Source of the DNA: Thermoactinomyces sp. DSM 45891
GTDB taxonomy: Bacteria; Bacillota; Bacilli; Thermoactinomycetales; Thermoactinomycetaceae
Direction of reading: 5' to 3'
DNA length: 64,000 nucleotides
Assembly (NCBI RefSeq): GCF_900119485.1
Contig: NZ_FPJZ01000002.1
Location: forward strand, 131,697-195,696
The notes under the pieces were generated by a model. The model had not been told where the DNA came from and did no database searches. It saw only the letters and a program-made list of their open reading frames with translations. The stretch's first letter is position 1; every line of letters starts with the position of its first letter. Positions 51,863 to 60,614 of this stretch are shown piece by piece. Made by a program: the position numbers and the translations under genes.

Positions 51863-54004
51863 CTATTTTTTCATTTGGTACACATTGGAGACCGCGAGGT
51901 CAATTCCCTTCGGTCCATTTTTCACTTGAATTTTAGCCGATGCTACTTTTCCTTCATCCGATATGATTCCAATTAGGCTACCATCCGGTTGATATTTAGT
52001 TTCGATCGCTTTTCCATCTAAATAAATCGTACTCGGACCGCTAAAGTTTTTCCCAGTAATGTGGATGGTCTTTTCCTGACCAGATAATTGCAAGGTAACA
52101 TTTTCAATCGTCATATCTCCGTAGCCGAAGACTAGCTTCTTACTTGCAATCTGATCTTTTAATTTACCATAACCATACTGTTCACCAAACATAATATCAT
52201 ACTGCATCATCTGATAGTCTGCTAAATCCTCCGACTTGATCTTCATCTGCGAATAGTATTCTTGCGGTGGGATCATAGGATATTTCTTAGAGAGATTATA
52301 GAGATAGTTGGTATAGTACGTTCCTTCTTTCTGCGCTAGGTTTAGCACATACGGAGCAATAAAATTAGAACTCATATCTAATTTATCTTGATGCTCAGGT
52401 AGATAGTTATTCCATACCATCAAAGGAGTACGGTACATCTTATTAAGGAAATCTAACTCCTTAACAGTCCCTTTCGACCTATCTCCGTAGTCAGTACTTG
52501 CAGATGGAAGGAAATCAGGTCCACTATCTTTGCCAATATACTTAGCATCTTTATATGCAGAATAATTTCTTCCTAGAGGAGGCAAGTGGTCACCGAAGAA
52601 CACAACAATCGTTGGTTCCTTGCTCTTCTCATAATGCTGTACCAACTTCTTCAGCATCTCGTCAGCATCGGCAACACCCGTAGCGTAATTTTCTAGCATA
52701 TCTTTCGTTTCCGCAGACATCTGGCCTTCTACTTTAACGGTCTTCTCTTTATACTTGTTAATATACGATCCATGATTTTCCATCGTATTAGCAAAGATAA
52801 AATCAGAGCCTGAACTCTTCTCTGTTGTCTCAATAATCTTTTTTGCTACTTCATCATCCGCGATGTAAGGGCCTTTCTTCTTCTCCTCGAAGAACTCACC
52901 ACTGATAAAACGAGAGAAACCAAAGTTTTGATATACTTTGTTAGCCTGATAAAAACGACTGTGAGTTGGAGAAATGGCCGTCGTGTTATATCCTTGTCTT
53001 CCTAAGATACTGGCTAAGGAATCCACTCCATGGTTCACATACTGGTTATATGGAATCGCACCTTGTGGAAGGAAACGTACCGTGTTCCCGGTTAACACCT
53101 CAAACTCCACATTTGCCGTCCACCCACCGTAAGCCGGACTTAACATCTCACCGCTTGAATACTTTTTCTGTAGCGAGTGATAGAAGCTAAGTGGGTCTTT
53201 ACTAAGCTTCACATCTTTCATCTTAGTCATGTCCCAGAGCGACTCACTCAGGATTACAATAACGTTTGGATTTACTTTGGGGTTTACTTTGTCATTTTTT
53301 GAGTTGCTATCGACTAATGATTTAATTTTTTCTTCACTATATCCCTTTGGCTTGTCGACAAATGCCTGATCGACATTTAAGATTGTAGATAGTAAGAAGC
53401 CATTTTTCTTATAATTTAAGTCCTGAATCGTTCTTGAATACTCAATGCCAAATTTTTTCTTAATCGCGATCGGCTTATCTGTAAAGACTACACCTAATAA
53501 AACGACCGATAGCAAGAGAAAGAGACCTCTCTCTGTCCAGTTAAACTTCTTTTGAATATGTGGTAGCTTCTTAAAAAGCAAAATACCCACTACAACAAAA
53601 GCAAGTATCGCAATCACCATTTTAATTGGAACCTCTTGCAGATATCCTGAAAGATCCATGGCTTCGTCGGTCATGGTAATATCCCAAGGCATCAACGGTA
53701 CTTCAATGAGTTTCCACTTCATTCCGCTAATAAACGCGATAAGCACTAAAAACGTACTTATCGTCCAATAGGCAATCTGTGCACGCCCGATCAGGGCAAT
53801 AAATAAGGAAAGCAGCCCGTAGACAATCGCATACGTAAGCACAAAAGCCGGCAAAAAAGACTCCTCTTTAAAAATCCATTTCGTTAAGTCTTGAACTTTT
53901 CCTCGATTTAACAACTCTATCATGAATACAAGTATGAGAGTTAAAATCCACAGAGCATATCGTGACTTAATATAATGTAAGACGCGTTCTCTCTTTTGTT
54001 TCAT
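51863..54004 (-). CDS. LTA synthase family protein, copy 2
   Basis: 713 aa, collinear with copy 1. Five transmembrane helices, then the sulfatase-fold domain with VILSESLWD, GGWTANVEFEVLTGNT, SPTHSRFYQ, TMENHGSY and VVFFGDHLPPL. It carries an extra insert (PSASTDYGDRSKGTVKELDF) before the conserved FLNKMYRTPLMVWNN. The same extra C-terminal domain is present. First gene of an operon with dgkB. AGGAG lies 12 bases before the ATG. The pair probably arose by duplication around dgkB. Confidence 0.9.
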   Translation of the reverse strand: MKQKRERVLHYIKSRYALWILTLILVFMIELLNRGKVQDLTKWIFKEESFLPAFVLTYAIVYGLLSLFIALIGRAQIAYWTISTFLVLIAFISGMKWKLIEVPLMPWDITMTDEAMDLSGYLQEVPIKMVIAILAFVVVGILLFKKLPHIQKKFNWTERGLFLLLSVVLLGVVFTDKPIAIKKKFGIEYSRTIQDLNYKKNGFLLSTILNVDQAFVDKPKGYSEEKIKSLVDSNSKNDKVNPKVNPNVIVILSESLWDMTKMKDVKLSKDPLSFYHSLQKKYSSGEMLSPAYGGWTANVEFEVLTGNTVRFLPQGAIPYNQYVNHGVDSLASILGRQGYNTTAISPTHSRFYQANKVYQNFGFSRFISGEFFEEKKKGPYIADDEVAKKIIETTEKSSGSDFIFANTMENHGSYINKYKEKTVKVEGQMSAETKDMLENYATGVADADEMLKKLVQHYEKSKEPTIVVFFGDHLPPLGRNYSAYKDAKYIGKDSGPDFLPSASTDYGDRSKGTVKELDFLNKMYRTPLMVWNNYLPEHQDKLDMSSNFIAPYVLNLAQKEGTYYTNYLYNLSKKYPMIPPQEYYSQMKIKSEDLADYQMMQYDIMFGEQYGYGKLKDQIASKKLVFGYGDMTIENVTLQLSGQEKTIHITGKNFSGPSTIYLDGKAIETKYQPDGSLIGIISDEGKVASAKIQVKNGPKGIDLAVSNVYQMKK

Positions 54005-54525
54005 ATATCGTATTATCTCCTACATCTACAAAATTATTTTCTATTATAACCTAAAATATTGTATCATGAATGCGATTATCGATACGTTCCAACTTTATCC
54101 ACATTTAGTTTTTCTGTACAAGGACTTAACCTACTTAACAACACTTAGGGTATATTAATAATGTAGCAATTTATGAGTTATACTCTAGCTGATTTTTCTA
54201 TATTTATCCAGTAAAAATGAGTGATTAAAAGAAAGCAGAAACAGCATCCACTCAGAAACACGAATGCTCCATAAAAGGTAGGTAGTTGTGTACAACCTCT
54301 GTTTCATTCCCCTCTGATTGAAGTGTCTTAACCCCTCTTGTTACGGCATCCTCTAGCACATTAATCTAGTCAGTGAATTTCTATGAAACTCCGGTCAATT
54401 ATACACAATAGGATTAATAGTAGACAATGATAAATCCAATGTAATAAGGACTACTTGTATGAAATGTTGTTTTATATTGTAAATATAAGTAATTAAAAAC
54501 TACTGGTTTTATTTCTATTTTCTAA
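54005..54525. other. Intergenic region upstream of the haem-uptake operon
   Basis: 521 bases with no supported gene. A 35-codon minus-strand frame ending near 54260 (LEDAVTRGVKTLQSEG and on) has coding-like composition but no start or SD; it may be a gene remnant. The minus side must hold the promoter of the LTA synthase-like gene 2; I cannot place it firmly. Confidence 0.35.
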
Positions 54526-54555
54526 TTGACAATAATTATCATTCTCTATTACAAT
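54526..54555 (+). promoter_or_regulatory. Promoter of the haem-uptake operon with overlapping Fur box
   Basis: TTGACA (54526-54531), 18 bases, TACAAT (54550-54555). TGACAATAATTATCA at 54527-54541 matches the 7-1-7 Fur box TGATAATNATTATCA with one mismatch and lies across the -35 region, so iron-bound Fur would block RNA polymerase. Confidence 0.85.
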
Positions 54556-54566
54556 GGCAGTATAAA

Positions 54567-54585
54567 TGAGACTAATTATCATTAT
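54567..54585 (+). promoter_or_regulatory. Second Fur box
   Basis: TGAGACTAATTATCA (54567-54581) has two mismatches to the 7-1-7 box and runs into TTATCA, giving overlapping half-sites. It lies just downstream of the -10 box. Confidence 0.65.
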
Positions 54586-54607
54586 CATATATATGGGGGA
54601 TTTTTTT

Positions 54608-55561
54608 ATGAAGAGGGTAACTAAGTTAATCGGAATTTCACTCCTTTGCCTTGGGATTATGACGGCTTGTCAGTCAAAGGCACCAGAAGCATCTACTCCT
54701 AAATCGTCATCCTCTCAGGTAACGGTTACGGATGCGGCGAATCGGACGCTCACTTTTAAGCAACAACCTAAGAAGGTGGCGGCGCTTAGTTCAGGTGATA
54801 TGGATATCATTCATGCTTTAGGTGGAGAGATTGTAGGGCGCCCTACGACCAAGGCACCTGTCTCCAGTCCAGAACTACAAAAAGCAACAGAAATCGGAAA
54901 CCCACACAGTCCTAATTTTGAAAAGATAGCGGCCATTAAGCCAGACGTATTAATTGCAAATAGTGGTTTTGAAAGACATATTCCGACGTTAGAGAAGCAA
55001 GGAATTCAAGTTTATATTACAAAGGGTAGTTCTGTGGAAGGCATACATAAGTCCATTGAGGACTATGGAGTTCTATTAGGTAAACAAGATGAAGCGAAAA
55101 AATGGACAAAGCAAATAGCTGATAAATTACAATCTCTCCAAAAGGAACAACCTGCGAAAAAGGCAAAAGCACTGCTAGTGTACGGAGCACCAGGCTCGTA
55201 TATGATTGCATTGCCATCCTCTCTAACTGGCGATCTCTTATCGAAAGTAGGAGGAGAAAATATCGCCACAGCGTTCCCTGTTTCCAAAGAAATGCCGGGA
55301 TATGCACAGCTAAGCACAGAGAGAATCGTGCAAAGTAATCCAGATGTTGTGTATCTGATTACTCACGGAGACCCAGCAGCCGTTCAAAAAGCATTTGAAG
55401 CAGAGATGAAGAAAAACTCTGCATGGAATAACTTGTCGGCAGTAAAAGATGGGAAAATCGTCGTTCTGCCATCCCATCTTTTCGGCTCAAATCCTGGCAC
55501 CAAAATAATTGAAAGCTTAGATTTCCTAAAGGATAGCCTAGTGAAAGCGACTGGATCGTAA
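54608..55561 (+). CDS. Haem ABC transporter substrate-binding lipoprotein, IsdE-like
   Basis: 317 aa. Lipoprotein signal with lipobox MTAC (Cys near 20). Class III binding protein: VTVTDAANRTLTFKQQPKKVAAL start, DMDIIHALGG and GNPHSPNFEKIAAIKPDVLIAN, then YGAPGSYMIALPSSLTGDLLSKVGG in parts, a region close to IsdE/HmuT. An Fe-siderophore substrate cannot be excluded, but a haem-degrading oxygenase in the operon favours haem. ATG at 54608 follows GGGGGA; the frame to 54566 overlaps the Fur box. Its stop overlaps the permease start (TAATG). Confidence 0.87.
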   Translation: MKRVTKLIGISLLCLGIMTACQSKAPEASTPKSSSSQVTVTDAANRTLTFKQQPKKVAALSSGDMDIIHALGGEIVGRPTTKAPVSSPELQKATEIGNPHSPNFEKIAAIKPDVLIANSGFERHIPTLEKQGIQVYITKGSSVEGIHKSIEDYGVLLGKQDEAKKWTKQIADKLQSLQKEQPAKKAKALLVYGAPGSYMIALPSSLTGDLLSKVGGENIATAFPVSKEMPGYAQLSTERIVQSNPDVVYLITHGDPAAVQKAFEAEMKKNSAWNNLSAVKDGKIVVLPSHLFGSNPGTKIIESLDFLKDSLVKATGS

Positions 55562-56601
55562 TGGAGGATTTGTCTGCACAGGAAAGCAAGGGGACCACGC
55601 ATCCTCTATCTAGAAAGAGATTGATTGTATTGGTCTTGTTAGCTTTAGGGCTGCTCGGAGCTGTATGTTATGCGATATTTGCTGGCCCTGTCTCCTTCAC
55701 ATCAACGGAGTTAGTAGATGGAGTCCTGTATCAACAAGATAATATGGCAAAACGAATTGTATGGGATTTACGGCTTCCGCGGATTCTCATTGGTTTAATT
55801 GTCGGGATATGCTTGGCTCTATCTGGCTCCATTTTGCAGGGTGTAATGCGTAATCCCCTCTCAGATCCTGGAATTATCGGTGTTTCTTCAGGGGCGGGTG
55901 TCGTTGCGACCACGATGTTAATCATATTCCCAACGGCGGCAGCGACCTTCCTCCCGATTGGTGCTTTCGTGGGCGCTTTTGGGACAACACTATTAATCTA
56001 TTTCCTATCATGGAATCAAGGAGCATCATCTCATCGAATCATTTTAGTTGGAGTTGCGATTAACGCGGTAATTGGAGCGATTCTATCTTCATTAATGTTG
56101 TTATTTAGTGATCGAGTTCAATCTGTACTCCCATGGCTTTCGGGAGGGATTGGCGGAGTAGGTTGGAGTCAGTTTCAGATGGTGGTTGGATATGCTTTCA
56201 TTGCGGTCATTCTCAGTTTCTTTGCCGCCCATCATCTACGTGTCCTCAGCTTAGGCGATGAAGTAGCTAAGCTATTGGGGCATCGGGTAGAGAGAAGCCG
56301 TTTCTTCTTGATTCTACTCAGTAGTTTACTAGCGGCAATCGCAGTAAGTGTATCGGGCTTGATTGGTTTTGTTGGTCTAGTCGTCCCCCATATTTTGCGA
56401 ATGATAATAGGTAACGATGCACGATATTTACTACCCGCATCAGCACTAGGCGGTGCGTTATTGGTAACGCTAGCAGATACATTTGCAAGAACTTGGTTTG
56501 ATCCCATTGAACTACCTGTGGGAGTGTTCCTCTCCTTCTTAGGAGGACCGTTTTTCCTATTCATTCTACTAAAGGGGATGCGACGAAATGCTACTAGCTA
56601 A
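55561..56601 (+). CDS. FecCD-family ABC transporter permease
   Basis: 346 aa with about ten transmembrane helices. Family motifs: LRLPRILIGLIVGICLALSGSILQGVMRNPLSDPGIIGVSSGAG in parts, GLIGFVGLVVPHILRMIIGNDARYLLP in parts, and ELPVGVFLSFLGGPFFLFIL. Forms the membrane channel for the haem or ferric siderophore passed on by the lipoprotein. Start overlaps the previous stop by one base; its end overlaps the ATPase start by 14 bases, so all three are coupled. Confidence 0.93.
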   Translation: MEDLSAQESKGTTHPLSRKRLIVLVLLALGLLGAVCYAIFAGPVSFTSTELVDGVLYQQDNMAKRIVWDLRLPRILIGLIVGICLALSGSILQGVMRNPLSDPGIIGVSSGAGVVATTMLIIFPTAAATFLPIGAFVGAFGTTLLIYFLSWNQGASSHRIILVGVAINAVIGAILSSLMLLFSDRVQSVLPWLSGGIGGVGWSQFQMVVGYAFIAVILSFFAAHHLRVLSLGDEVAKLLGHRVERSRFFLILLSSLLAAIAVSVSGLIGFVGLVVPHILRMIIGNDARYLLPASALGGALLVTLADTFARTWFDPIELPVGVFLSFLGGPFFLFILLKGMRRNATS

Positions 56602-57373
56602 AGAGATATCCTATCAACACTCTCAGCGGTTTCAACTACAAGTTCCTCATCTCCAGCTTAAACAAGGGGAGATTCTTAGTATCATCGGTCCTAATGGATC
56701 CGGTAAATCAACCCTACTTCGTTTACTCGGGAGATTGTGGAACCCCACATCAGGACAAATTTTGTTAGATGGAGTCCCCTTGTCACAGTGGGATGGATGT
56801 GAGATTGCGAAACGCTTAGCGATGTTGCCTCAAGTTCATGATCATTCGATCGAATGGACAGTGCGTGAGCTTGTAGAATTCGGTAGGCATCCCCATAAAA
56901 CGTGGTACAAACGTTTATCATCTGAAGATGAGAGAATGGTTAACTGGGCACTCGAAGTAACGAAGATGGACACATTTCAAGACCGCCCTCTTCCTGCCCT
57001 CTCGGGTGGGGAGAGACAACGAGCTTGGATTGCGATGACGCTAGCCCAGAGTTCAAGTATCCTACTACTCGATGAGCCAACTACGTATTTGGATATAGCC
57101 CACCAATTAGAAGTGATGGAGCTTGTGAAAACACTGAATCAGGAATTAGGTCTAACGGTTGTGATGGTGCTACATGATATTAATCAAGCAACCTTATATA
57201 GTGATCGCCTAGTAGTGATGAAGAATGGTCAGGTTCATCTAGATGGAAGTCCAGAAGAGGTAATTCAGCCAAGTATGTTTCAAGATGTGTTTGGGATTGA
57301 GGTATCGATTCAACATTCTGATAAACCGACTTTCATCCCCATGAGAACCTGCTGTGACCAGAGGAGGAAATAA
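56588..57373 (+). CDS. ABC transporter ATP-binding protein, FecE/HmuV type
   Basis: 261 aa. Walker A GPNGSGKST (about 34-42), signature LSGGERQR, Walker B ILLLDEPTTYLD and the switch His in MVLHDINQA. The TYLD-IAHQLE-VMELVK pattern is typical of iron/haem importers. Powers uptake with the two upstream genes. AAGGGG lies in front of the ATG. Four bases separate it from the ankyrin gene. Confidence 0.93.
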   Translation: MLLAKEISYQHSQRFQLQVPHLQLKQGEILSIIGPNGSGKSTLLRLLGRLWNPTSGQILLDGVPLSQWDGCEIAKRLAMLPQVHDHSIEWTVRELVEFGRHPHKTWYKRLSSEDERMVNWALEVTKMDTFQDRPLPALSGGERQRAWIAMTLAQSSSILLLDEPTTYLDIAHQLEVMELVKTLNQELGLTVVMVLHDINQATLYSDRLVVMKNGQVHLDGSPEEVIQPSMFQDVFGIEVSIQHSDKPTFIPMRTCCDQRRK

Positions 57374-57376
57374 GAT

Positions 57377-57805
57377 ATGACAGCAATCGAAAGCAAGAAA
57401 GAAAAAGTGAGGATTCCCGATGAGATGGTACGGAATTTTGTAGCTTCTGCACATATGGATTTTGATACAATCAAAGAGATGTTAGAGAAAGAGCCTGGCT
57501 TACTCTATGCCGCATGGAACTGGGGAAATGAGGACTGGGAAACTGCCCTAGGGGCCGCAAGCCATGTGGGAAGAAAAGATATTGCTCTTTATTTAATTGA
57601 AAAGGGAGCCCGCATGGATATCTTTACAGCCGCCATGTTAGGAAACGTAGATATTGTGAAAACGATGCTTGACTCTTTTCCAGAAATGATCCACGCGAAA
57701 GGACCTCACGGGATCCCTCTGATCGTCCATGCTCAGATGGGCGGAGAGGAAGCAAAAAGCGTGTTTGATTACTTGATTAGTCTAGAACAGGTACGTTCAA
57801 ATTAG
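57377..57805 (+). CDS. Ankyrin-repeat protein inside the haem operon
   Basis: 142 aa. Two to three ankyrin-like repeats: DFDTIKEMLEKEPGLLYAAW, ETALGAASHVGRKDIALYLIEKGAR in parts, and FTAAMLGNVDIVKTMLDSFPEM. No signal peptide, so cytoplasmic. AGGAGG lies 9 bases before the ATG and the gene sits between the haem importer ATPase and a haem oxygenase. A partner-binding role is likely; the partner is unknown, the oxygenase being the first candidate. Confidence 0.83.
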   Translation: MTAIESKKEKVRIPDEMVRNFVASAHMDFDTIKEMLEKEPGLLYAAWNWGNEDWETALGAASHVGRKDIALYLIEKGARMDIFTAAMLGNVDIVKTMLDSFPEMIHAKGPHGIPLIVHAQMGGEEAKSVFDYLISLEQVRSN

Positions 57806-57817
57806 GAGGAGATATAG

Positions 57818-58135
57818 ATGTTTATCGTTACAAATACCATTCGGGTAAAGTCTGGCCATGGTCATGAATTAGAGGAACGATTCCGTAATCCGAAATCAGT
57901 TCACCAGTTCCCTGGATTTGTCAGAATGCAACTATTAAAAACGCAAGATACAACAGAGCATGAGGAGTATGTAGTGAGTACCACTTGGGAAGGAAAAGAA
58001 TTCTTTGATAAGTGGGTAGAGAGTGACTCATTTAAAGGCGCTCATGCTAAGAGAAGAGAGTCTAACGAGCCTTCCAACATATTAGGTAACACCCTTCATA
58101 CATATGAAGTTGTGGTGGAACATTTGCCAGCATAA
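57818..58135 (+). CDS. Haem-degrading monooxygenase, IsdG/HmoA-like
   Basis: 105 aa, ABM-fold dimer-type enzyme. The IsdG catalytic triad is present at matching positions: Asn6 (TNTIRV), Trp66 (FFDKWVESD) and His76 (FKGAHAKRR). It opens haem in the cytoplasm to release iron. Last gene of the Fur-controlled operon SBP-permease-ATPase-ankyrin-oxygenase; AGGAGG lies in front of the ATG. The triad supports haem rather than siderophore as the transported cargo. Confidence 0.9.
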   Translation: MFIVTNTIRVKSGHGHELEERFRNPKSVHQFPGFVRMQLLKTQDTTEHEEYVVSTTWEGKEFFDKWVESDSFKGAHAKRRESNEPSNILGNTLHTYEVVVEHLPA

Positions 58136-58148
58136 TATGAAAGGAACG

Positions 58149-58178
58149 AACCCCCTATCCTTTATGGTTTAGGGGGTT
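58149..58178. terminator. Hairpin between haem operon and response regulator gene
   Basis: AACCCCCTA/TAGGGGGTT stem (58149-58157 with 58170-58178), overlapping the response regulator stop codon. T-runs are short on both sides. Confidence 0.65.
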
Positions 58179-58783
58179 TCGACAATCCATCCTTTGCTCC
58201 GCGCAGTCATGATTGCTTCTAATCGATTGCTCGTACTCATCTTACTGTTTACTTCAGATAGATAGTTACGAATCGTGCCAGATGAAAGGAAAAGCTGACC
58301 TGCTATTTCATTCGTTGTAAGCCCTTTTTCTGCTAGTAAGAGAATCTCCTGCTCTCTTGGAGTTAAGGGGTTTTTCTCTTCCCATACGATCTCGATTAAT
58401 TCGGGTGAGATCTCTCGTTTTCCTAACATGATGTTCCGTAGTGACTCAGTCAATTCATCACTAGATCGATCTTTTAACAAATATCCTTGAACACCTGTTG
58501 CCACAGCTCGTTGAAAGTAGCCTGGACGCGCAAAGGTAGTTAATACCACCACCCGACACGGATGTTGCATCTCCTTTAGCTGTTCTGCCACTTCCAAACC
58601 ACTCATAATCGGCATCTCAATATCTAAGATACAAAGGTCAGGTTGATGTTGCTGGATTAGTTCTAGAGCTTCTCGCCCATTCTCCGCTTGTCCCACAACG
58701 GTAATATCTTCTTCCAAGTCCAGTAAAGCCCCTAACGCACTACGCAACATTCCTTGATCTTCTGCAATCACGACTCGAATCAT
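58169..58783 (-). CDS. NarL-family response regulator, DesR/YvfU-like
   Basis: 204 aa. Receiver domain with acidic pocket E8-D9, phospho-acceptor Asp54 (CILDIEMP), Thr near 82 (LTTFARP) and Lys in YLLKDRS. The LuxR-type HTH is at about 140-195 (LTPREQEILLLAEKGLTTNEIA; SSGTIRNYLSEVNSKM). Start overlaps the kinase stop (ATGA). With the kinase and ABC genes it matches the yvfR-yvfS-yvfT-yvfU order of B. subtilis. Confidence 0.93.
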   Translation of the reverse strand: MIRVVIAEDQGMLRSALGALLDLEEDITVVGQAENGREALELIQQHQPDLCILDIEMPIMSGLEVAEQLKEMQHPCRVVVLTTFARPGYFQRAVATGVQGYLLKDRSSDELTESLRNIMLGKREISPELIEIVWEEKNPLTPREQEILLLAEKGLTTNEIAGQLFLSSGTIRNYLSEVNSKMSTSNRLEAIMTARSKGWIVETP

Positions 58784-59877
58784 CGCTCTCCTACTTTCTC
58801 TTTATGTTTGATCACTTTTGGAATTTGGACGGTAATCATTGTTCCCTTGTTGTTAGAATGAATTAGTAAAGTTCCCTCTACCAAAGATAATCTCTGCCGC
58901 ATCCCAATTAGTCCATGGCTCTCTGCTTTCTGTTTTTCTGAGGAAAACCCAATCCCATTATCTCTCACACACAGAAAGAAATAACCTTCTTCTTCTCCAG
59001 AATGCAGGTGACAAGTTGTCGCCTTACTATGTTTCACAACATTGGTGACCAGTTCACGCAAACACATCGCCAAAATATTTTCCACAAATGGAGTAAGTGT
59101 CACTCCCCCACCTTGTGAGGTAAATTGAATCTCGGCCGCACCTAAGATCTGACGTGAGCGATCCACTTCATCGTTCCACTTTGCAAAGTTTAAGTCCGAA
59201 ACCAACTCTCGCACCTGTTTTAAAGCACTGCGAGCTGTTATCTGAATATCCCTCGTTTCTTGCTCAGCTCTAGAGGGGTCTTTACGAATTAACTTTTCTG
59301 CCAATTGTCCTTTTAAGGTAATAAGTGAAAGTGTATGTCCAAGCGTATCATGTAAATCTCTTGCAATTCGTTGTCTCTCTTCATTCTTACCCATCTCAAC
59401 AATTTGCTCTTGAGCAAGTAAAAGTTGACTTTGAATCGCATCCCGTCTCCCTTGAATCCGTCCCACAAAAGGGAGAGCAAAGAGTAATATGAGATAAGGG
59501 AAGGCAAGAGAAATCACTTTACCTAGCTCATCTACATCATAAAATGAGAAAAAAGTGATGATAATCAAGGTAAGCAAAATTGTATACCCCATTAAAAACT
59601 TTCTGCGACTGGGCAAAAAACCAACGGAGGCAGCTGGGTAACAAAAGATTGTGATTGCTTGGAAGGAGAGAAAGGAACAAATCACAAACGCAAGTCCCAG
59701 TTGAACCAAGACATACATAACTCCTCCGGACCGAGTATATAAAAGAAAGGCAAGAACCAACGCTAGGATAAGCAAGGAGCCCAGAACAGCATGAGTGGTC
59801 TGGGTCCAAAAATGATATAAGGGGTAAAACATAAAAATAAGCCACATATAGATAAAAGGCGATTTCTTTCGATTCAT
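58780..59877 (-). CDS. DesK-family sensor histidine kinase, YvfT-like
   Basis: 365 aa. Four to five transmembrane helices in residues 10-140 with almost no outside loop, then a HisKA_3 domain with phospho-His176 (RQRIARDLHDTLGHTLSLI) and a compact ATPase (N box RELVTNVVKHSKA, G1 VRDNGIGF, GLIGMRQRL). The intramembrane design suggests sensing of the membrane or of the neighbouring ABC transporter. Start overlaps the permease stop by 4 bases. Confidence 0.93.
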   Translation of the reverse strand: MNRKKSPFIYMWLIFMFYPLYHFWTQTTHAVLGSLLILALVLAFLLYTRSGGVMYVLVQLGLAFVICSFLSFQAITIFCYPAASVGFLPSRRKFLMGYTILLTLIIITFFSFYDVDELGKVISLAFPYLILLFALPFVGRIQGRRDAIQSQLLLAQEQIVEMGKNEERQRIARDLHDTLGHTLSLITLKGQLAEKLIRKDPSRAEQETRDIQITARSALKQVRELVSDLNFAKWNDEVDRSRQILGAAEIQFTSQGGGVTLTPFVENILAMCLRELVTNVVKHSKATTCHLHSGEEEGYFFLCVRDNGIGFSSEKQKAESHGLIGMRQRLSLVEGTLLIHSNNKGTMITVQIPKVIKHKEKVGER

Positions 59878-60614
59878 GAAGCTACTTCTTTCTTCTTTAA
59901 GATAAAGGATGCAAGTCCTGTGAATAAAAGGGCATATATAGCTAGAATTCCTAAGTTACCCCAATCGACCGGTTGGCTCCCCAGGATACTCCGTGACCCA
60001 CTTGCCATCAGATAAGAAGGAGTCAATTCCCCTATTTTACGCATCCATTCTGGGAACAACTCGATCGGATAGAAAATGCCTCCTATAAAAGAAAGTCCCA
60101 ACGTAACAATTTGATTGACGATTTGTGTGGTTTCTAGTTTATTCAGCGTTCCGAGAAATGCACCTATCGCTAGAAAGGGTAAACTTCCCAACAAGAGCCA
60201 GAAACCAGCGCCCATCCATTGTCCAGTCGTTAATTCTATACTGTTAGCAAAGTGACCCACTAAAAACATCACGACGATCTGACCTAGATTTACAAGTAGT
60301 TGTACACTAATTTTCGCCGCAAAATAGGCACTGGGAGGGAGTGGCGTTATTTTGAGCTGATGTGACCAACCTTGTGTGCGCTCCTGAACCAATCGCAAGG
60401 AGAGATTAAAGATTGAGGAGATCATAAGCCCGTATGCGGTCATCGAGATCAAGAAATAAGCCCTCCATTCGACTCCGCCCATTTTCTCTTCTCCATTTTG
60501 TGACATAATAAAGTAAAAAATAATGGGCATTAACAAGGTAAAAAAGATCGACTTTTTATTACGAAAAGTCCGCAGTAATTCAACCTTAGACTGCGCTAGA
60601 TAAGCTCGCATCAT
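59874..60614 (-). CDS. ABC-2 transporter permease, YvfS-like
   Basis: 246 aa with six transmembrane helices. FRNKKSIFFTLLMPIIFYFIM opens the first, and RTQGWSHQLKITPLPPSAYFAAKI is the typical ABC-2 coupling region. Pairs with the upstream ATPase (4-base overlap). Likely exporter of a lipid or antimicrobial compound that the linked kinase monitors; substrate unknown. Confidence 0.9.
   Translation of the reverse strand: MMRAYLAQSKVELLRTFRNKKSIFFTLLMPIIFYFIMSQNGEEKMGGVEWRAYFLISMTAYGLMISSIFNLSLRLVQERTQGWSHQLKITPLPPSAYFAAKISVQLLVNLGQIVVMFLVGHFANSIELTTGQWMGAGFWLLLGSLPFLAIGAFLGTLNKLETTQIVNQIVTLGLSFIGGIFYPIELFPEWMRKIGELTPSYLMASGSRSILGSQPVDWGNLGILAIYALLFTGLASFILKKKEVAS

Noticed and set aside
55017..55317. 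Minus-strand frames inside the haem-binding lipoprotein gene
   Set aside because: Antisense to a well-supported gene, no SD.
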